Below, one piece after another: positions 1 to 7,480 of a DNA stretch of 64,000 bases. The DNA comes from Psychrobacillus psychrotolerans (lineage in GTDB: Bacteria > Bacillota > Bacilli > Bacillales_A > Planococcaceae). The notes under the pieces are model-generated. The model saw only the letters and a list, made by a program, of their open reading frames with translations. It was not told the origin of the DNA and did no database searches. Made by a program: the position numbers and the translations under genes. The stretch is taken from the NCBI RefSeq assembly GCF_900115805.1, contig NZ_FOXU01000001.1, forward strand, positions 372,001 through 436,000, in the 5' to 3' direction. Within the stretch, counting starts at the first letter, position 1; each line of letters starts with the position of its first letter.

Positions 1-151
1 TGACGTAGCGGTTGCTGCTGGTAATGGATTTGGGTCATCCGGCGAAGGATATGTTCGAGTAGGATTGTTAGTGGATGAAGACCGATTGAAAGAAGCAATT
101 ACAAGGATCGGAAAGCTTAATTTATTTGGCTATGCTAAAGGCAAAGGTTGA
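1..151 (+). CDS. C-terminal end of a class I/II aminotransferase (partial)
   Basis: The reading frame is open from the window edge (first full codon at base 2) to TGA at 149-151, giving 49 residues. It contains GNGFG followed by GEGYVRVGLL and a helical end with DEDRLKEAITRIGKL. In PLP fold-type I aminotransferases the Arg in the GYVRVGL strand is the residue that binds the substrate alpha-carboxylate, and the final helix is typical of the aspartate, LL-diaminopimelate and PatA-like branch. The N-terminus and the PLP lysine lie outside the window, so substrate and exact subfamily cannot be judged. A terminator follows at once, so this is the last gene of its unit. Confidence 0.7.
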   Translation, partial: DVAVAAGNGFGSSGEGYVRVGLLVDEDRLKEAITRIGKLNLFGYAKGKG

Positions 152-166
152 TTTGAAATGCACATA

Positions 167-203
167 AAAAAATGAGCTGGAATATATCTCCACGCTCATT
201 TTA
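167..203 (+). terminator. Rho-independent terminator after the aminotransferase
   Basis: The arms AATGAGC-TGGA and TCCA-c-GCTCATT form an 11-bp stem with one bulged base and a 7-nt loop. It is flanked by A residues on the left and TTTTACTTT on the right. It starts about 15 bases after the aminotransferase stop codon. Confidence 0.75.
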
Positions 204-254
204 CTTTGGTGTATATTTTTACTAAAACACCCGTTTGTTTAAGTGTATTTATTC

Positions 255-283
255 ACATAGAACTATCCAAAATAGTTCTATGT
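255..283 (-). terminator. Perfect 12-bp inverted repeat, possible terminator
   Basis: ACATAGAACTAT and its exact reverse complement are separated by the 5-base loop CCAAA. It lies just past the stop codon of the minus-strand gene at 293-634. No run of T follows on the minus strand, so it may be a weak terminator, an RNA-stabilising hairpin or a protein site. Confidence 0.4.
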
Positions 284-292
284 ATGCAAGTT

Positions 293-634
293 CTAATAAT
301 CTAACTGCTTTAAGCTCAATAGTAAACCATCATCCGTAATTTTTTTAACCATGAATGAATTTAACTTTCTGTCAATTTTTTTATCCATTTTATCTGCATT
401 ACTGAATGAATTTCTTACTGCATCTATTGCATAAATAAGAATTGATAACACACCCGCACTTCCTAATGCCACTCCTATACTTTCGTTTTCTGGAAGATGA
501 GTATCCATAATCTTTCTTACTTCTTTATAATAGTCTCCTTTAATAAGGATATATTCAGATTTTGCCTCTAAACCTGCTAATAACTCAGTTCGATTATGTG
601 CTTCATAAGCTTCTATACCATTCACTTTGTACAT
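293..634 (-). CDS. Hypothetical small single-pass membrane protein (113 aa)
   Basis: I do not recognise a family. The protein starts MYKVNGIEAYEAHNRTE, and the ATG at 634 has a strong GGGGGA ribosome binding site 6 bases upstream; a TTG 18 bases further out would put that site inside the gene. One hydrophobic stretch (about residues 54-70, SIGVALGSAGVLSILIYAI) separates a soluble N-terminal part from a lysine-rich, charged C-terminal part, so it probably sits in the membrane once. It is transcribed alone on the minus strand and ends before a perfect 12-bp hairpin. No neighbour suggests a function. Confidence 0.6.
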   Translation of the reverse strand: MYKVNGIEAYEAHNRTELLAGLEAKSEYILIKGDYYKEVRKIMDTHLPENESIGVALGSAGVLSILIYAIDAVRNSFSNADKMDKKIDRKLNSFMVKKITDDGLLLSLKQLDY

Positions 635-778
635 AAAAAATCCCCCTTTCAAGTGTCATAATAATAATTTACGAATATAAACAAACTAAAGTTCCGCTTT
701 TTTCTAATTTTATTTATTCGACTAAACCGCTGCGTTAGTTTAAGTGTAACACTTTTAACATAGCGATTTATTTTCACA

Positions 779-812
779 AAAATGCCGCCCATTAAATGAG
801 GCGGCATTTTCT
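779..812 (-). terminator. Terminator after the PPC/DUF296 gene
   Basis: AAAATGCCGCC and GGCGGCATTTT form an 11-bp stem with a 10-nt loop. It lies 8 bases beyond the stop of the minus-strand gene at 820-1320 and has A/T runs on both sides, so it may work in both directions. Confidence 0.8.
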
Positions 813-819
813 AATTATG

Positions 820-1320
820 TTAAAGCTGATTAGGTTTATCTTTTTTCTTTTCTACCGGATAAAACTGGTTTGCACCTGTTTCTTCATCAAACTTCCGCTG
901 AAAATCCATACCAATAGTTTCTGCCAACACTAAATCTACTGTAATAACAGGATTTTCCCCTTTCATAAAATGACCACCAAAAATATTGCCATATTGGTCA
1001 CATATTGTCCCATGGAAATGTGTTTCAAACTGTCCATCTCTTTGACAGACAACTCCCGTCCCCTGCAAAAACTCGATTGGCCCCTCTTTGACAACGAGGT
1101 TATTGTACCCTACACCTATGGGTGAATCTTCGTTTGGTATCAAATAAACAAATCCACTTCTTTGAAAACTTCCAAAACAACTAAGAATTGTAGCAGAATT
1201 AATTCCATTCACTTTACACAATTCCTCTATTCCTTCTAGCAAATCAGTTCCATATACTAAACGCGCTCCTACTACCTTTCCTAGCTGACCAACTGCAAAT
1301 TTTGCTCTTACTTTTGACAA
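820..1320 (-). CDS. PPC-domain (DUF296) protein
   Basis: This 166-residue protein looks like the PPC/DUF296 family, small trimeric proteins related to the domain of plant AT-hook proteins. Visible family features are LLEGIEELCKVNGINSATILSCFGSF near residues 28-53, the histidine-rich THFHGT near 100, a GGHFMKG turn and the closing strand NPVITVDLVLAE. There is no AT-hook or other added domain. The start is TTG at 1320 (MSKVRAKF), about 12 bases after an AGGG-type site; no better ATG exists nearby. Bacterial members have no settled function. It is divergent from the SAM-riboswitch operon, about 90 bases from that promoter, so a functional link is possible but unproven. Confidence 0.7.
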   Translation of the reverse strand: MSKVRAKFAVGQLGKVVGARLVYGTDLLEGIEELCKVNGINSATILSCFGSFQRSGFVYLIPNEDSPIGVGYNNLVVKEGPIEFLQGTGVVCQRDGQFETHFHGTICDQYGNIFGGHFMKGENPVITVDLVLAETIGMDFQRKFDEETGANQFYPVEKKKDKPNQL

Positions 1321-1406
1321 CGCTTACACACCCTTTTTGTATAATTATTTATTTTTATTAAACATATACTATTTAGAATGTTATACGCAACTACAAAAAA
1401 AGTAGG

Positions 1407-1435
1407 TTGACTTTAATAAGTTGATGTAGTAAATT
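1407..1435 (+). promoter_or_regulatory. Sigma-A-type promoter of the S-box operon
   Basis: TTGACT (1407-1412) and TAAATT (1430-1435) are separated by exactly 17 bases. The predicted start near 1442 is about 30 bases upstream of the riboswitch aptamer. Confidence 0.55.
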
Positions 1436-1472
1436 ATATTTTATGAACTGTTGAAAAACTTAATAGCTGATA

Positions 1473-1590
1473 TCTCTTATCAAGAGTAGCTGAGGGACTG
1501 GCCCTATGAAGCTCGGCAACCATCCACCTAATAATCTATGTGGAAAGGTGCTAAATCCAGCAAAACAATTTGTTTTGATAGATAAGAGAG
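1473..1590 (+). promoter_or_regulatory. SAM (S-box, SAM-I) riboswitch aptamer
   Basis: The closing helix pairs CTCTTAT (1474-1480) with ATAAGAG (1582-1588). Inside are the conserved S-box blocks AAGAGTAGCTGAGGGACTGG, GCCCTATGAAGCTCGGCAACC and GGTGCTAAATCCAGCA in the right order and spacing. In this family S-adenosylmethionine binding stabilises the aptamer and allows terminator formation, so downstream genes are expressed when SAM and methionine are low. The terminator hairpin follows at 1608-1640, and the first gene begins at 1681. Confidence 0.97.
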
Positions 1591-1607
1591 GACTAACGTA
1601 TGTATGC

Positions 1608-1642
1608 GCCTCTCTTTCTTTTGAAAGAGAGGCTTTTATATT
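1608..1642 (+). terminator. Expression-platform terminator of the S-box riboswitch
   Basis: GCCTCTCTTTC (1608-1618) and GAAAGAGAGGC (1623-1633) form a perfect 11-bp stem with a 4-base loop, followed by TTTTATATTTAT. The 5' arm can compete with the GAGAG sequence at the 3' side of the aptamer helix, as expected for the antiterminator switch. An open frame begins in this region at 1600, but it is leader RNA and not the start of metQ. Confidence 0.9.
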
Positions 1643-1680
1643 TATACAACGTTCTGAATAATTATTTGGAGGAATGGAAA

Positions 1681-2502
1681 ATGAAGAAATTTGGATTTTT
1701 ATTGTCAACGGTACTTTTATCTGGAGCTCTTGTAGCTTGTGGAGATGATGCAACTTCAGAAACTAAAGCGATTAATGAGGACAAAATAGTAGTTGGTGTA
1801 ACTGCTGGGCCACATGAACAAATTGTAGAAGTGGCTGCTAAAGTGGCTGCTAAGGACGGATTAGAAGTTGAGCTTAAAGTTTTCTCTGACTATATTTTAC
1901 CTAATACAGCCTTATCGGAAGAGGATTTAGATGCAAATAGCTATCAGCATGAGCCATTCCTAGATACGTTTAACGAAGACCATGGCACAGATTTAGTTCC
2001 TGTAGGAAAAACGATATTAAATCCAATGGGTGTCTATTCAGACAAATATGATTCTATAGATGACCTGCCAGATGGAGCAACTTTTGGTTTACCAAACGAT
2101 CCAACAAATGGCGCTCGTGCATTATATATTTTAGAAGAAAATGGCTTTATCAAAATTAAAAAAGATAAAAGAGAATCAGCAAGTATTTATGACATTGAAG
2201 AAAACCCAAAAAACCTAGAATTTATTGAACTAGAAGCTGCTCAAATCCCGAAACAACTGAGTGAAGTAGATGCAGCTGCCATCAATACAAACTTTGCACT
2301 TGATGCAGGTATTAGTCCAAAAGAGGATTCCATATTACTAGAATCTTCCAATTCTCCTTACGTGAACTATATTGTAGTCCGTGCAGAAAACAAAGATGAT
2401 CCGACAATCCAAAAGTTTATCAAAGCATATCAATCGGAAGAAGTTAAAAAATTCATCGAAGAAGAGTTTAAAGGTTCAGTTTTACCTAGCTGGGACGAAT
2501 AA
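1681..2502 (+). CDS. metQ: Methionine ABC transporter substrate-binding lipoprotein
   Basis: MetQ captures methionine outside the membrane and delivers it to the MetN-MetI permease. The 273-residue product has a lipoprotein signal peptide with lipobox LVAC (lipid anchor Cys20), then the NlpA-type fold: VGVTAGPHEQIVE near residue 41, LDANSYQHEPFL, and a GLPNDPTNGARALYILE segment that is highly typical. The start is ATG 1681, 7 bases after GGAGGA; upstream in-frame codons fall in the riboswitch terminator and are ignored. It is the first gene of a unit controlled by the SAM riboswitch. A hairpin follows before metN and may keep MetQ in excess over the permease. Confidence 0.93.
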   Translation: MKKFGFLLSTVLLSGALVACGDDATSETKAINEDKIVVGVTAGPHEQIVEVAAKVAAKDGLEVELKVFSDYILPNTALSEEDLDANSYQHEPFLDTFNEDHGTDLVPVGKTILNPMGVYSDKYDSIDDLPDGATFGLPNDPTNGARALYILEENGFIKIKKDKRESASIYDIEENPKNLEFIELEAAQIPKQLSEVDAAAINTNFALDAGISPKEDSILLESSNSPYVNYIVVRAENKDDPTIQKFIKAYQSEEVKKFIEEEFKGSVLPSWDE

Positions 2503-2512
2503 TGGAGTCATA

Positions 2513-2542
2513 AACGTTACCGACTTCGGTAGCGTTTTCTTT
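2513..2542 (+). terminator. Intra-operon attenuating hairpin between metQ and metN
   Basis: AACGTTACCGA pairs with TCGGTAGCGTT (one G-U pair) around a very short CT loop, followed by TTCTTT. It sits between the metQ stop and the metN ribosome binding site. It is probably a leaky terminator or an mRNA-stabilising 3' structure that raises the metQ to metN-metI ratio. Confidence 0.6.
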
Positions 2543-2564
2543 AAAAAGAAAGGAAGATCGTGAA

Positions 2565-3590
2565 ATGATTGTATTAGAAAATGTCTCGAAAGAGTTTAAT
2601 AGTAAAAGTGGAACTGTAAAGGCAGTAAAACAAGTCAATATACGGGTAAATCAAGGAGAAATCCACGGTGTTATAGGATATAGTGGTGCTGGAAAAAGCA
2701 CACTAATACGTTGTGTAAATTTACTGGAAAAACCTACAGAAGGTAAAGTTTTCATAAACGGCGTCGAACTTACTTCCTTACCCCTCCCTAAATTGCGTAA
2801 AACTCGCAATAAAGTTGGCATGATTTTTCAAGGATTTAACCTACTTAAAACAGCAACGGTTTATGATAATATCGCCATTCCACTAAAGCTACTCGGCTAT
2901 AACAAAGACGAGGTAAAAAAACGGGTGGAGCAATATTTAGACATAGTTGGTTTAACTGACAAGCATACAAATTATCCTAACCAGTTATCAGGCGGACAAA
3001 AGCAACGTGTTGCTATCGCTCGCGCACTTGCTCAGGAGCCTGAAGTATTGCTTAGTGATGAAGCAACCAGTGCACTGGATCCAGAAACAACTGATTCCAT
3101 CTTAGATTTGCTACTAAAGATCAATCGTGAATTAGGAATTACTATACTCTTAATCACGCATGAAATGAATGTCATTCAAAAAATTTGCGATCATGTATAT
3201 GTCATGGAAAATGGAGTTATCGTGGAACAGGATACAGCTATTAATCTATTTACGAAGCCTACCCACCCTACTACCAAAAAGTTTTTAAATACAATTAGCC
3301 AACGGAATTTATCCAATTCATTGATTGCTCAGTTGAATGTTACAGGCGCTGTCAGTCGTTTAACATTTGTAGGGGAAAGTACTGGAAAACCGTTATTGGC
3401 AGAAGTTAGTCAAAAATTTAATGTTCAGCCAAACATTTTAACTGCTAATATAATCGAATTGAAGAATGGCATCGTCGGAAATATAGTCGTTCACTTAATT
3501 GGCGACAAAGAACAAGTGAAAAACGCTATTCACTATCTAGAAGCACAGGGTGTAGCAACGGAAGAATTGGAGGGACATTCTCATGAGTAG
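2565..3590 (+). CDS. metN: Methionine ABC transporter ATP-binding protein
   Basis: MetN hydrolyses ATP to power methionine import. The 341 residues show the Walker A motif GYSGAGKST at 38-46, the Q-loop MIFQGFN, signature LSGGQKQR near 141, Walker B VLLSDEATSALD near 161-172 and the H-loop LLITHEM. After the ATPase domain a C-terminal NIL/ACT-like domain (about residues 255-341) is present; in the family it binds methionine and inhibits transport when the cell is replete. Start ATG 2565 follows AAAGGAAG. The 3' end overlaps metI by 8 bases (ATGAGTAG), indicating translational coupling. Confidence 0.95.
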   Translation: MIVLENVSKEFNSKSGTVKAVKQVNIRVNQGEIHGVIGYSGAGKSTLIRCVNLLEKPTEGKVFINGVELTSLPLPKLRKTRNKVGMIFQGFNLLKTATVYDNIAIPLKLLGYNKDEVKKRVEQYLDIVGLTDKHTNYPNQLSGGQKQRVAIARALAQEPEVLLSDEATSALDPETTDSILDLLLKINRELGITILLITHEMNVIQKICDHVYVMENGVIVEQDTAINLFTKPTHPTTKKFLNTISQRNLSNSLIAQLNVTGAVSRLTFVGESTGKPLLAEVSQKFNVQPNILTANIIELKNGIVGNIVVHLIGDKEQVKNAIHYLEAQGVATEELEGHSHE

Positions 3591-4254
3591 AACAGATCAA
3601 TTTGTAGAGCAATGGCTACCGATTATTGGTGAATCTGTTGTAGAAACATTTCAAATGGTTAGTATTTCCCTTTTCTTCTCTGTACTAATCGGGATTCCAT
3701 TAGGTATTTTAATCGTTTTAACTAGACCTGGTCAGGCATTGGCAAATAAGTTTATTTATCAATTAACTAATTTAATCATAAATATTGTACGTTCTATCCC
3801 GTTCATTATTTTACTATTCTTCATCTTGCCATTTACAAAACTCATCGTTGGAACAACTATTGGTGTGCAAGGAGTTATCGTGCCATTAGTCATTTATACA
3901 GCACCATATATTGCTAGACTAATGGAATCTGCCCTACTTGAAGTGGAGAACGGTGTTATTGAGGCATATACAGCAATGGGTATTAGTACAGGTGCCATCA
4001 TTTGGAATGTCTTACTTCGTGAAGCTCGCCCTTCTATCGTTTTAGGGTTAACCATTTCAACGGTAAGTTTGATTGGAGCTACTGCAATGGCTGGAATGGT
4101 CGGAGCAGGTGGTTTAGGTGACTTGGCATATCGTTTCGGACATTTGCGCTATGAAGTAGATGTTATGTATGCAACAGTAGTCATTTTAATCATCCTAGTC
4201 CAAAGTATTCAATCTATCGGAAACCGTATTGCAGCGAATATTAAAAAAGACTAG
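3583..4254 (+). CDS. metI: Methionine ABC transporter permease
   Basis: MetI forms the membrane channel of the methionine importer. The 223-residue protein has about five or six hydrophobic helices. It carries the EAA-type cytoplasmic loop that docks on MetN, EAYTAMGISTGAIIWNVLL, ahead of the conserved LGLTISTVSLIGATAMAGMVGAGGLGDLA region. It overlaps metN by 8 bases and is followed after 14 bases by the crotonase gene. No terminator separates it from the downstream metabolic genes, so those are expected to respond to the same SAM riboswitch. Confidence 0.94.
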   Translation: MSRTDQFVEQWLPIIGESVVETFQMVSISLFFSVLIGIPLGILIVLTRPGQALANKFIYQLTNLIINIVRSIPFIILLFFILPFTKLIVGTTIGVQGVIVPLVIYTAPYIARLMESALLEVENGVIEAYTAMGISTGAIIWNVLLREARPSIVLGLTISTVSLIGATAMAGMVGAGGLGDLAYRFGHLRYEVDVMYATVVILIILVQSIQSIGNRIAANIKKD

Positions 4255-4268
4255 TAGGAGGGTTACGA

Positions 4269-5045
4269 ATGACAAATCTATTATATGTGGAGCGCAGTGA
4301 ATCTATCGCAACAGTTGTTTTTAACAGATCAGACAAGAAGAATTCATTCTCACTGGCTATGTTTAAACAGCTAGGTGAATTATTGACTGAACTGGAGAAG
4401 GATTCAAAAGTTAAATTATTAATCCTTAAAGGAGTAGATGAAACTGCATTCTCTTCTGGTGCAGATATAACAGAGTTTCTAGAAAATCGTTTCTCTGCTC
4501 AAAAAGCAAAAGATTATAATGATGCAACTCTTGAATCTATTGAGAAATTATATCGTTTCCCTAAACCTACTATTGCCCTTATTAAAACATTAGCTATAGG
4601 CGGGGGATTAGAACTTGCAAATTCCTGTGACTTCCGATTCGCCTCTTCTGGTAGCAAGCTTGGGATAACCGCTGCAAACATTGGCATTATTTATAATCTC
4701 GTTAGTACGAAGCGCTTGGTAAATCTTATCGGCCCTACGAAAGCAAAGGAATTATTGTATACCGCTAAGCTAATAACAGCCGAAGAAGGAAAAGAAATTG
4801 GCTTAGTCGATTATATTTATCCATTGGGAGAAATTGAGGAAAAGTGTCTTGAATTCGCTCGTCAAATTATTCGTAAGTCTTCTGTTGCCAACAACGGGAT
4901 AAAACAAGTAATTCAAGCAATTATTGATGGCGACAACGAAGAAACAGAAGAAATTGAAAAGCTAATTTTAGAATCTTTCAGCTCTGATGACTATAAAGAA
5001 GGCATTGAAGCGTTTTTAGAAAAAAGAAAACCAAATTTTGCATAA
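4269..5045 (+). CDS. Crotonase-superfamily (enoyl-CoA hydratase/isomerase-like) protein
   Basis: The 258-residue protein has the crotonase fold: the CoA oxyanion-hole motif FSSGADITEF at 61-70 and AIGGGLELANSCD at 109-121. The first of the two glutamates used by enoyl-CoA hydratase is present (Glu115), but the second position, 20 residues on, is Ala135 in GITAANIGI. It may therefore be an isomerase, decarboxylase, lyase or hydrolase and not a standard hydratase. Start ATG 4269 follows AGGAGGG. It lies in the SAM-riboswitch operon between the methionine importer and an alpha-hydroxy-acid dehydrogenase, so its substrate may be a CoA ester related to methionine metabolism; that is inference. Confidence 0.85.
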   Translation: MTNLLYVERSESIATVVFNRSDKKNSFSLAMFKQLGELLTELEKDSKVKLLILKGVDETAFSSGADITEFLENRFSAQKAKDYNDATLESIEKLYRFPKPTIALIKTLAIGGGLELANSCDFRFASSGSKLGITAANIGIIYNLVSTKRLVNLIGPTKAKELLYTAKLITAEEGKEIGLVDYIYPLGEIEEKCLEFARQIIRKSSVANNGIKQVIQAIIDGDNEETEEIEKLILESFSSDDYKEGIEAFLEKRKPNFA

Positions 5046-5060
5046 GAGGTGAACTTTGAT

Positions 5061-6197
5061 ATGTCTACGAATGATTTATTATTAAAAAGTATCGAGGCAA
5101 GTAAGCATTACCCGATAAATTTTACCGAATTGGAAGCTGCTGCAAAACAAGCATTAGAACCCGGTCCGTTTGGTTATATTCGTTCTTCTGCTGGTGGAGA
5201 AGAAACCTACAGAAAAAATACAGATTCCTTTTATAAGTACTCAATCATCCCCCGCTTTTTAACGGATGTGTCTACTTTAAATACAGAAGTAACGATTCTT
5301 GGACATACATATCCCCACCCCCTCTTTATAGCTCCTGTTGGAGTCAATAAAATAGCCCATGAAGACGGCGAATTGGCGGTTTCTAAAGCTGCGGCAAAAT
5401 TGGAATTCCCATATATTCAAAGCACCGTGTCTAGTTATTCTATTGAAGAAATTGCCGCTGAAACAAAGGGAAGTTCAAAATGGTTCCAATTATATTGGTC
5501 CTCTCAACAGAAGGAAGTTTCCTTTAGTATGGTAAGAAGAGCAGAAGCTGCAGGTTATAAAGCAATTGTACTTACAGTCGATACGACGATGCTTGGATGG
5601 CGTGAGGAAGATATTCGCAATCAGTACTCTCCGTTAAAACGCGGTTTCGGACAAGGTAATTATGTGTCTGATCCAGTATTCATGTCCGCACTGAACGATC
5701 ATTCTCAAGAAACTATTGTCCATAAAATTATTGAAAATATATACCATCCTACTTTAAACTGGACGAATATTTCCGAGTTACGTGAACATACAACACTACC
5801 AATTCTAATAAAAGGAATACTTCATCCGGAAGATGCTAAACTTGCCGTGGAAAAAGGAATAGATGGAATTATCGTTTCTAATCATGGGGGTCGCCAGTTA
5901 GATGGTGTTATTGCGAGTATCGATGCCCTTCCAGCAGTAGTTCAAGCAGTTAATGGACGAATCCCTATTTTATTTGATAGTGGAATTAGAAGAGGTTCTG
6001 ATGCAGTAAAAGCTTTAGCACTTGGAGCAACAGCAGTTTGCATAGGTCGTCCAGTAATATGGGGATTAGCCAGTGGCGGACAGGAAGGCGTGGAACGCGT
6101 GTTAGAAAACTTCCTACAAGAAACTAGAGTTTCTATCTCCTTGAGTGGTGCGCGGAATCTAGAAGAAGTACAAAACCTACAGTTATTTAAGGATTAA
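5061..6197 (+). CDS. FMN-dependent alpha-hydroxy-acid dehydrogenase/oxidase
   Basis: A TIM-barrel FMN enzyme that oxidises an (S)-2-hydroxy acid to the 2-oxo acid. Family features are the N-terminal GPFGYIRSSAGGEETYRKN, the FMN strand LFIAPVGVNKIAH, the YWSSQQ strand and VLTVDTTMLGWREEDIRN. The catalytic base lies in SNHGGRQLDG (His near residue 275), followed by LFDSGIRRGSDAVKALALGA, which holds the FMN phosphate. The long DTTMLGWREEDIRN-GNYVSDPVF segment resembles the lactate 2-monooxygenase branch more than classic LldD. ATG 5061 is chosen because AGAGGTG lies 9 bases upstream; a GTG at 5049 overlaps that site. Its position in a SAM-riboswitch operon suggests a methionine-type hydroxy acid, for example 2-hydroxy-4-methylthiobutyrate, as an untested substrate. 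Confidence 0.9.
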   Translation: MSTNDLLLKSIEASKHYPINFTELEAAAKQALEPGPFGYIRSSAGGEETYRKNTDSFYKYSIIPRFLTDVSTLNTEVTILGHTYPHPLFIAPVGVNKIAHEDGELAVSKAAAKLEFPYIQSTVSSYSIEEIAAETKGSSKWFQLYWSSQQKEVSFSMVRRAEAAGYKAIVLTVDTTMLGWREEDIRNQYSPLKRGFGQGNYVSDPVFMSALNDHSQETIVHKIIENIYHPTLNWTNISELREHTTLPILIKGILHPEDAKLAVEKGIDGIIVSNHGGRQLDGVIASIDALPAVVQAVNGRIPILFDSGIRRGSDAVKALALGATAVCIGRPVIWGLASGGQEGVERVLENFLQETRVSISLSGARNLEEVQNLQLFKD

Positions 6198-6223
6198 GGA
6201 TTTTATAAGGTGGTAGATTGGTG

Positions 6224-7417
6224 ATGGAACAAGCATTAAATGGAATGAAAGTAGTTGATCTATCTCAAGTTCTCGCTGGACCCTATTGCACCATGGTTTT
6301 AGCTGACATGGGTGCAGACGTTATAAAAGTGGAAAAATTCCCAAATGGGGACGACACTCGAAGTATGGGTCCTTATATAAATGAAGAAAGCTATATGTAT
6401 ATGATGGTCAATCGGAACAAACGCGGAATATGCCTTAATTTAAAAACAGATAAAGGTCTTGAGGTATTATATAAACTTATTAAAGAAGCGGATGTTTTTA
6501 TAGAAAATTATCGACCGGGAGTTACGAAAAAACTCGGCATTGATTATGACACGCTGAAAGCTTTAAATCCCGCTTTGATTTATTGTTCTATATCTGGTTA
6601 TGGTCAAACAGGCCCGTATAAGGACAAAGGCGGCTATGATATTATGGCGCAAGGTCTTTCTGGTCTGATTGACATGACCGGAGAAAAAAATGGGAAACCT
6701 GTCAAAGTTGGAATCGCTATTCATGATATAGCTGCTGCTCAAACGGCCATTCAATCTATTTTGTCTGCCTATATTTATCGACTTAAAAAAGGGACTGGTC
6801 AATATATTGATGTCTCCCTTGTAGATTCTGGTCTTGCATGGACTGTGTGGGAAGCCGCAGCATATTTCGGCAAAGGTGAAGTGCCTCAAAGAAATGGAAC
6901 AGCACATCGTGTTTCTGCTCCCTATCAAGGATTTAAAACACAGGATGGTTTTATCCTTATTGGTGCAGGCAATCAAAAACTCTGGGAAAAGTTTTGTTTA
7001 CAAGTAGTCCATAAACCACAATGGCTTACAGATGAACGTTTTTTAACAAATAGTATTCGAGCAACTAACGCTAGCCAACTCGAGATGGAGATTGAGAAGG
7101 TTCTATGCAAACACCCCTCCTCCTACTGGCTAGACTTGCTAGATACATCGGGCGTACCTTCTGGACCCATCTATTCTTACGATCAAGCTTTAAATGATGA
7201 ACATATTCTATCGAGAGAAATGATAGTAGATTACGAACATCCTTTAGCAGGTTCAATGAAAACACTAGGGTTTCCAGCTAAGTTTTCCGAAACACCAGGT
7301 CAATTTAGAACTCCCGCTCCTCTACTTGGACAGCATAACAAAGAAATACTCACGGAACTTGGATACAACGAACAGGAAACACAGTCATTGCTATCCTCCA
7401 AGGTTATCAATAACTAA
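6224..7417 (+). CDS. CaiB/BaiF family (class III) CoA-transferase
   Basis: Class III CoA-transferases move CoA between carboxylic acids through an aspartyl-CoA intermediate. The N-terminal MKVVDLSQVLAGPYCTM, LADMGADVIKVEKFPNGDD and NRNKRGICLNLK blocks are characteristic. The nucleophile is Asp168 in GIAIHDIAAAQ, and GYGQTGPYKDKGGYD is the usual central loop. The length, 398 residues, is normal. ATG 6224 is preferred, 10 bases after AAGGTGG; GTG 6221 and TTG 6218 are in frame just upstream. It is the last gene before a strong terminator, so it closes the riboswitch-controlled operon. Donor and acceptor acids cannot be read from sequence. Confidence 0.9.
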   Translation: MEQALNGMKVVDLSQVLAGPYCTMVLADMGADVIKVEKFPNGDDTRSMGPYINEESYMYMMVNRNKRGICLNLKTDKGLEVLYKLIKEADVFIENYRPGVTKKLGIDYDTLKALNPALIYCSISGYGQTGPYKDKGGYDIMAQGLSGLIDMTGEKNGKPVKVGIAIHDIAAAQTAIQSILSAYIYRLKKGTGQYIDVSLVDSGLAWTVWEAAAYFGKGEVPQRNGTAHRVSAPYQGFKTQDGFILIGAGNQKLWEKFCLQVVHKPQWLTDERFLTNSIRATNASQLEMEIEKVLCKHPSSYWLDLLDTSGVPSGPIYSYDQALNDEHILSREMIVDYEHPLAGSMKTLGFPAKFSETPGQFRTPAPLLGQHNKEILTELGYNEQETQSLLSSKVINN

Positions 7418-7436
7418 CGTTGGGCCTATCCCATTA

Positions 7437-7471
7437 AAAAGACCAATTGCACGGAGCAATTGGTCTTTTTA
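7437..7471. terminator. Bidirectional terminator between the S-box operon and Mn-catalase
   Basis: GACCAATTGC and GCAATTGGTC form a 10-bp stem with loop ACGGA. AAAAA lies on the left and TTTTT on the right, so it can end both the plus-strand operon and the minus-strand catalase transcript. Confidence 0.9.
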
Positions 7472-7480
7472 GTGGTAGAT

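Noticed and set aside
1600-1680. Longer metQ start at 1600 inside the riboswitch terminator
   Set aside because: The upstream stretch is the terminator hairpin and has no ribosome binding site; the lipoprotein signal begins cleanly at 1681 behind GGAGGA.
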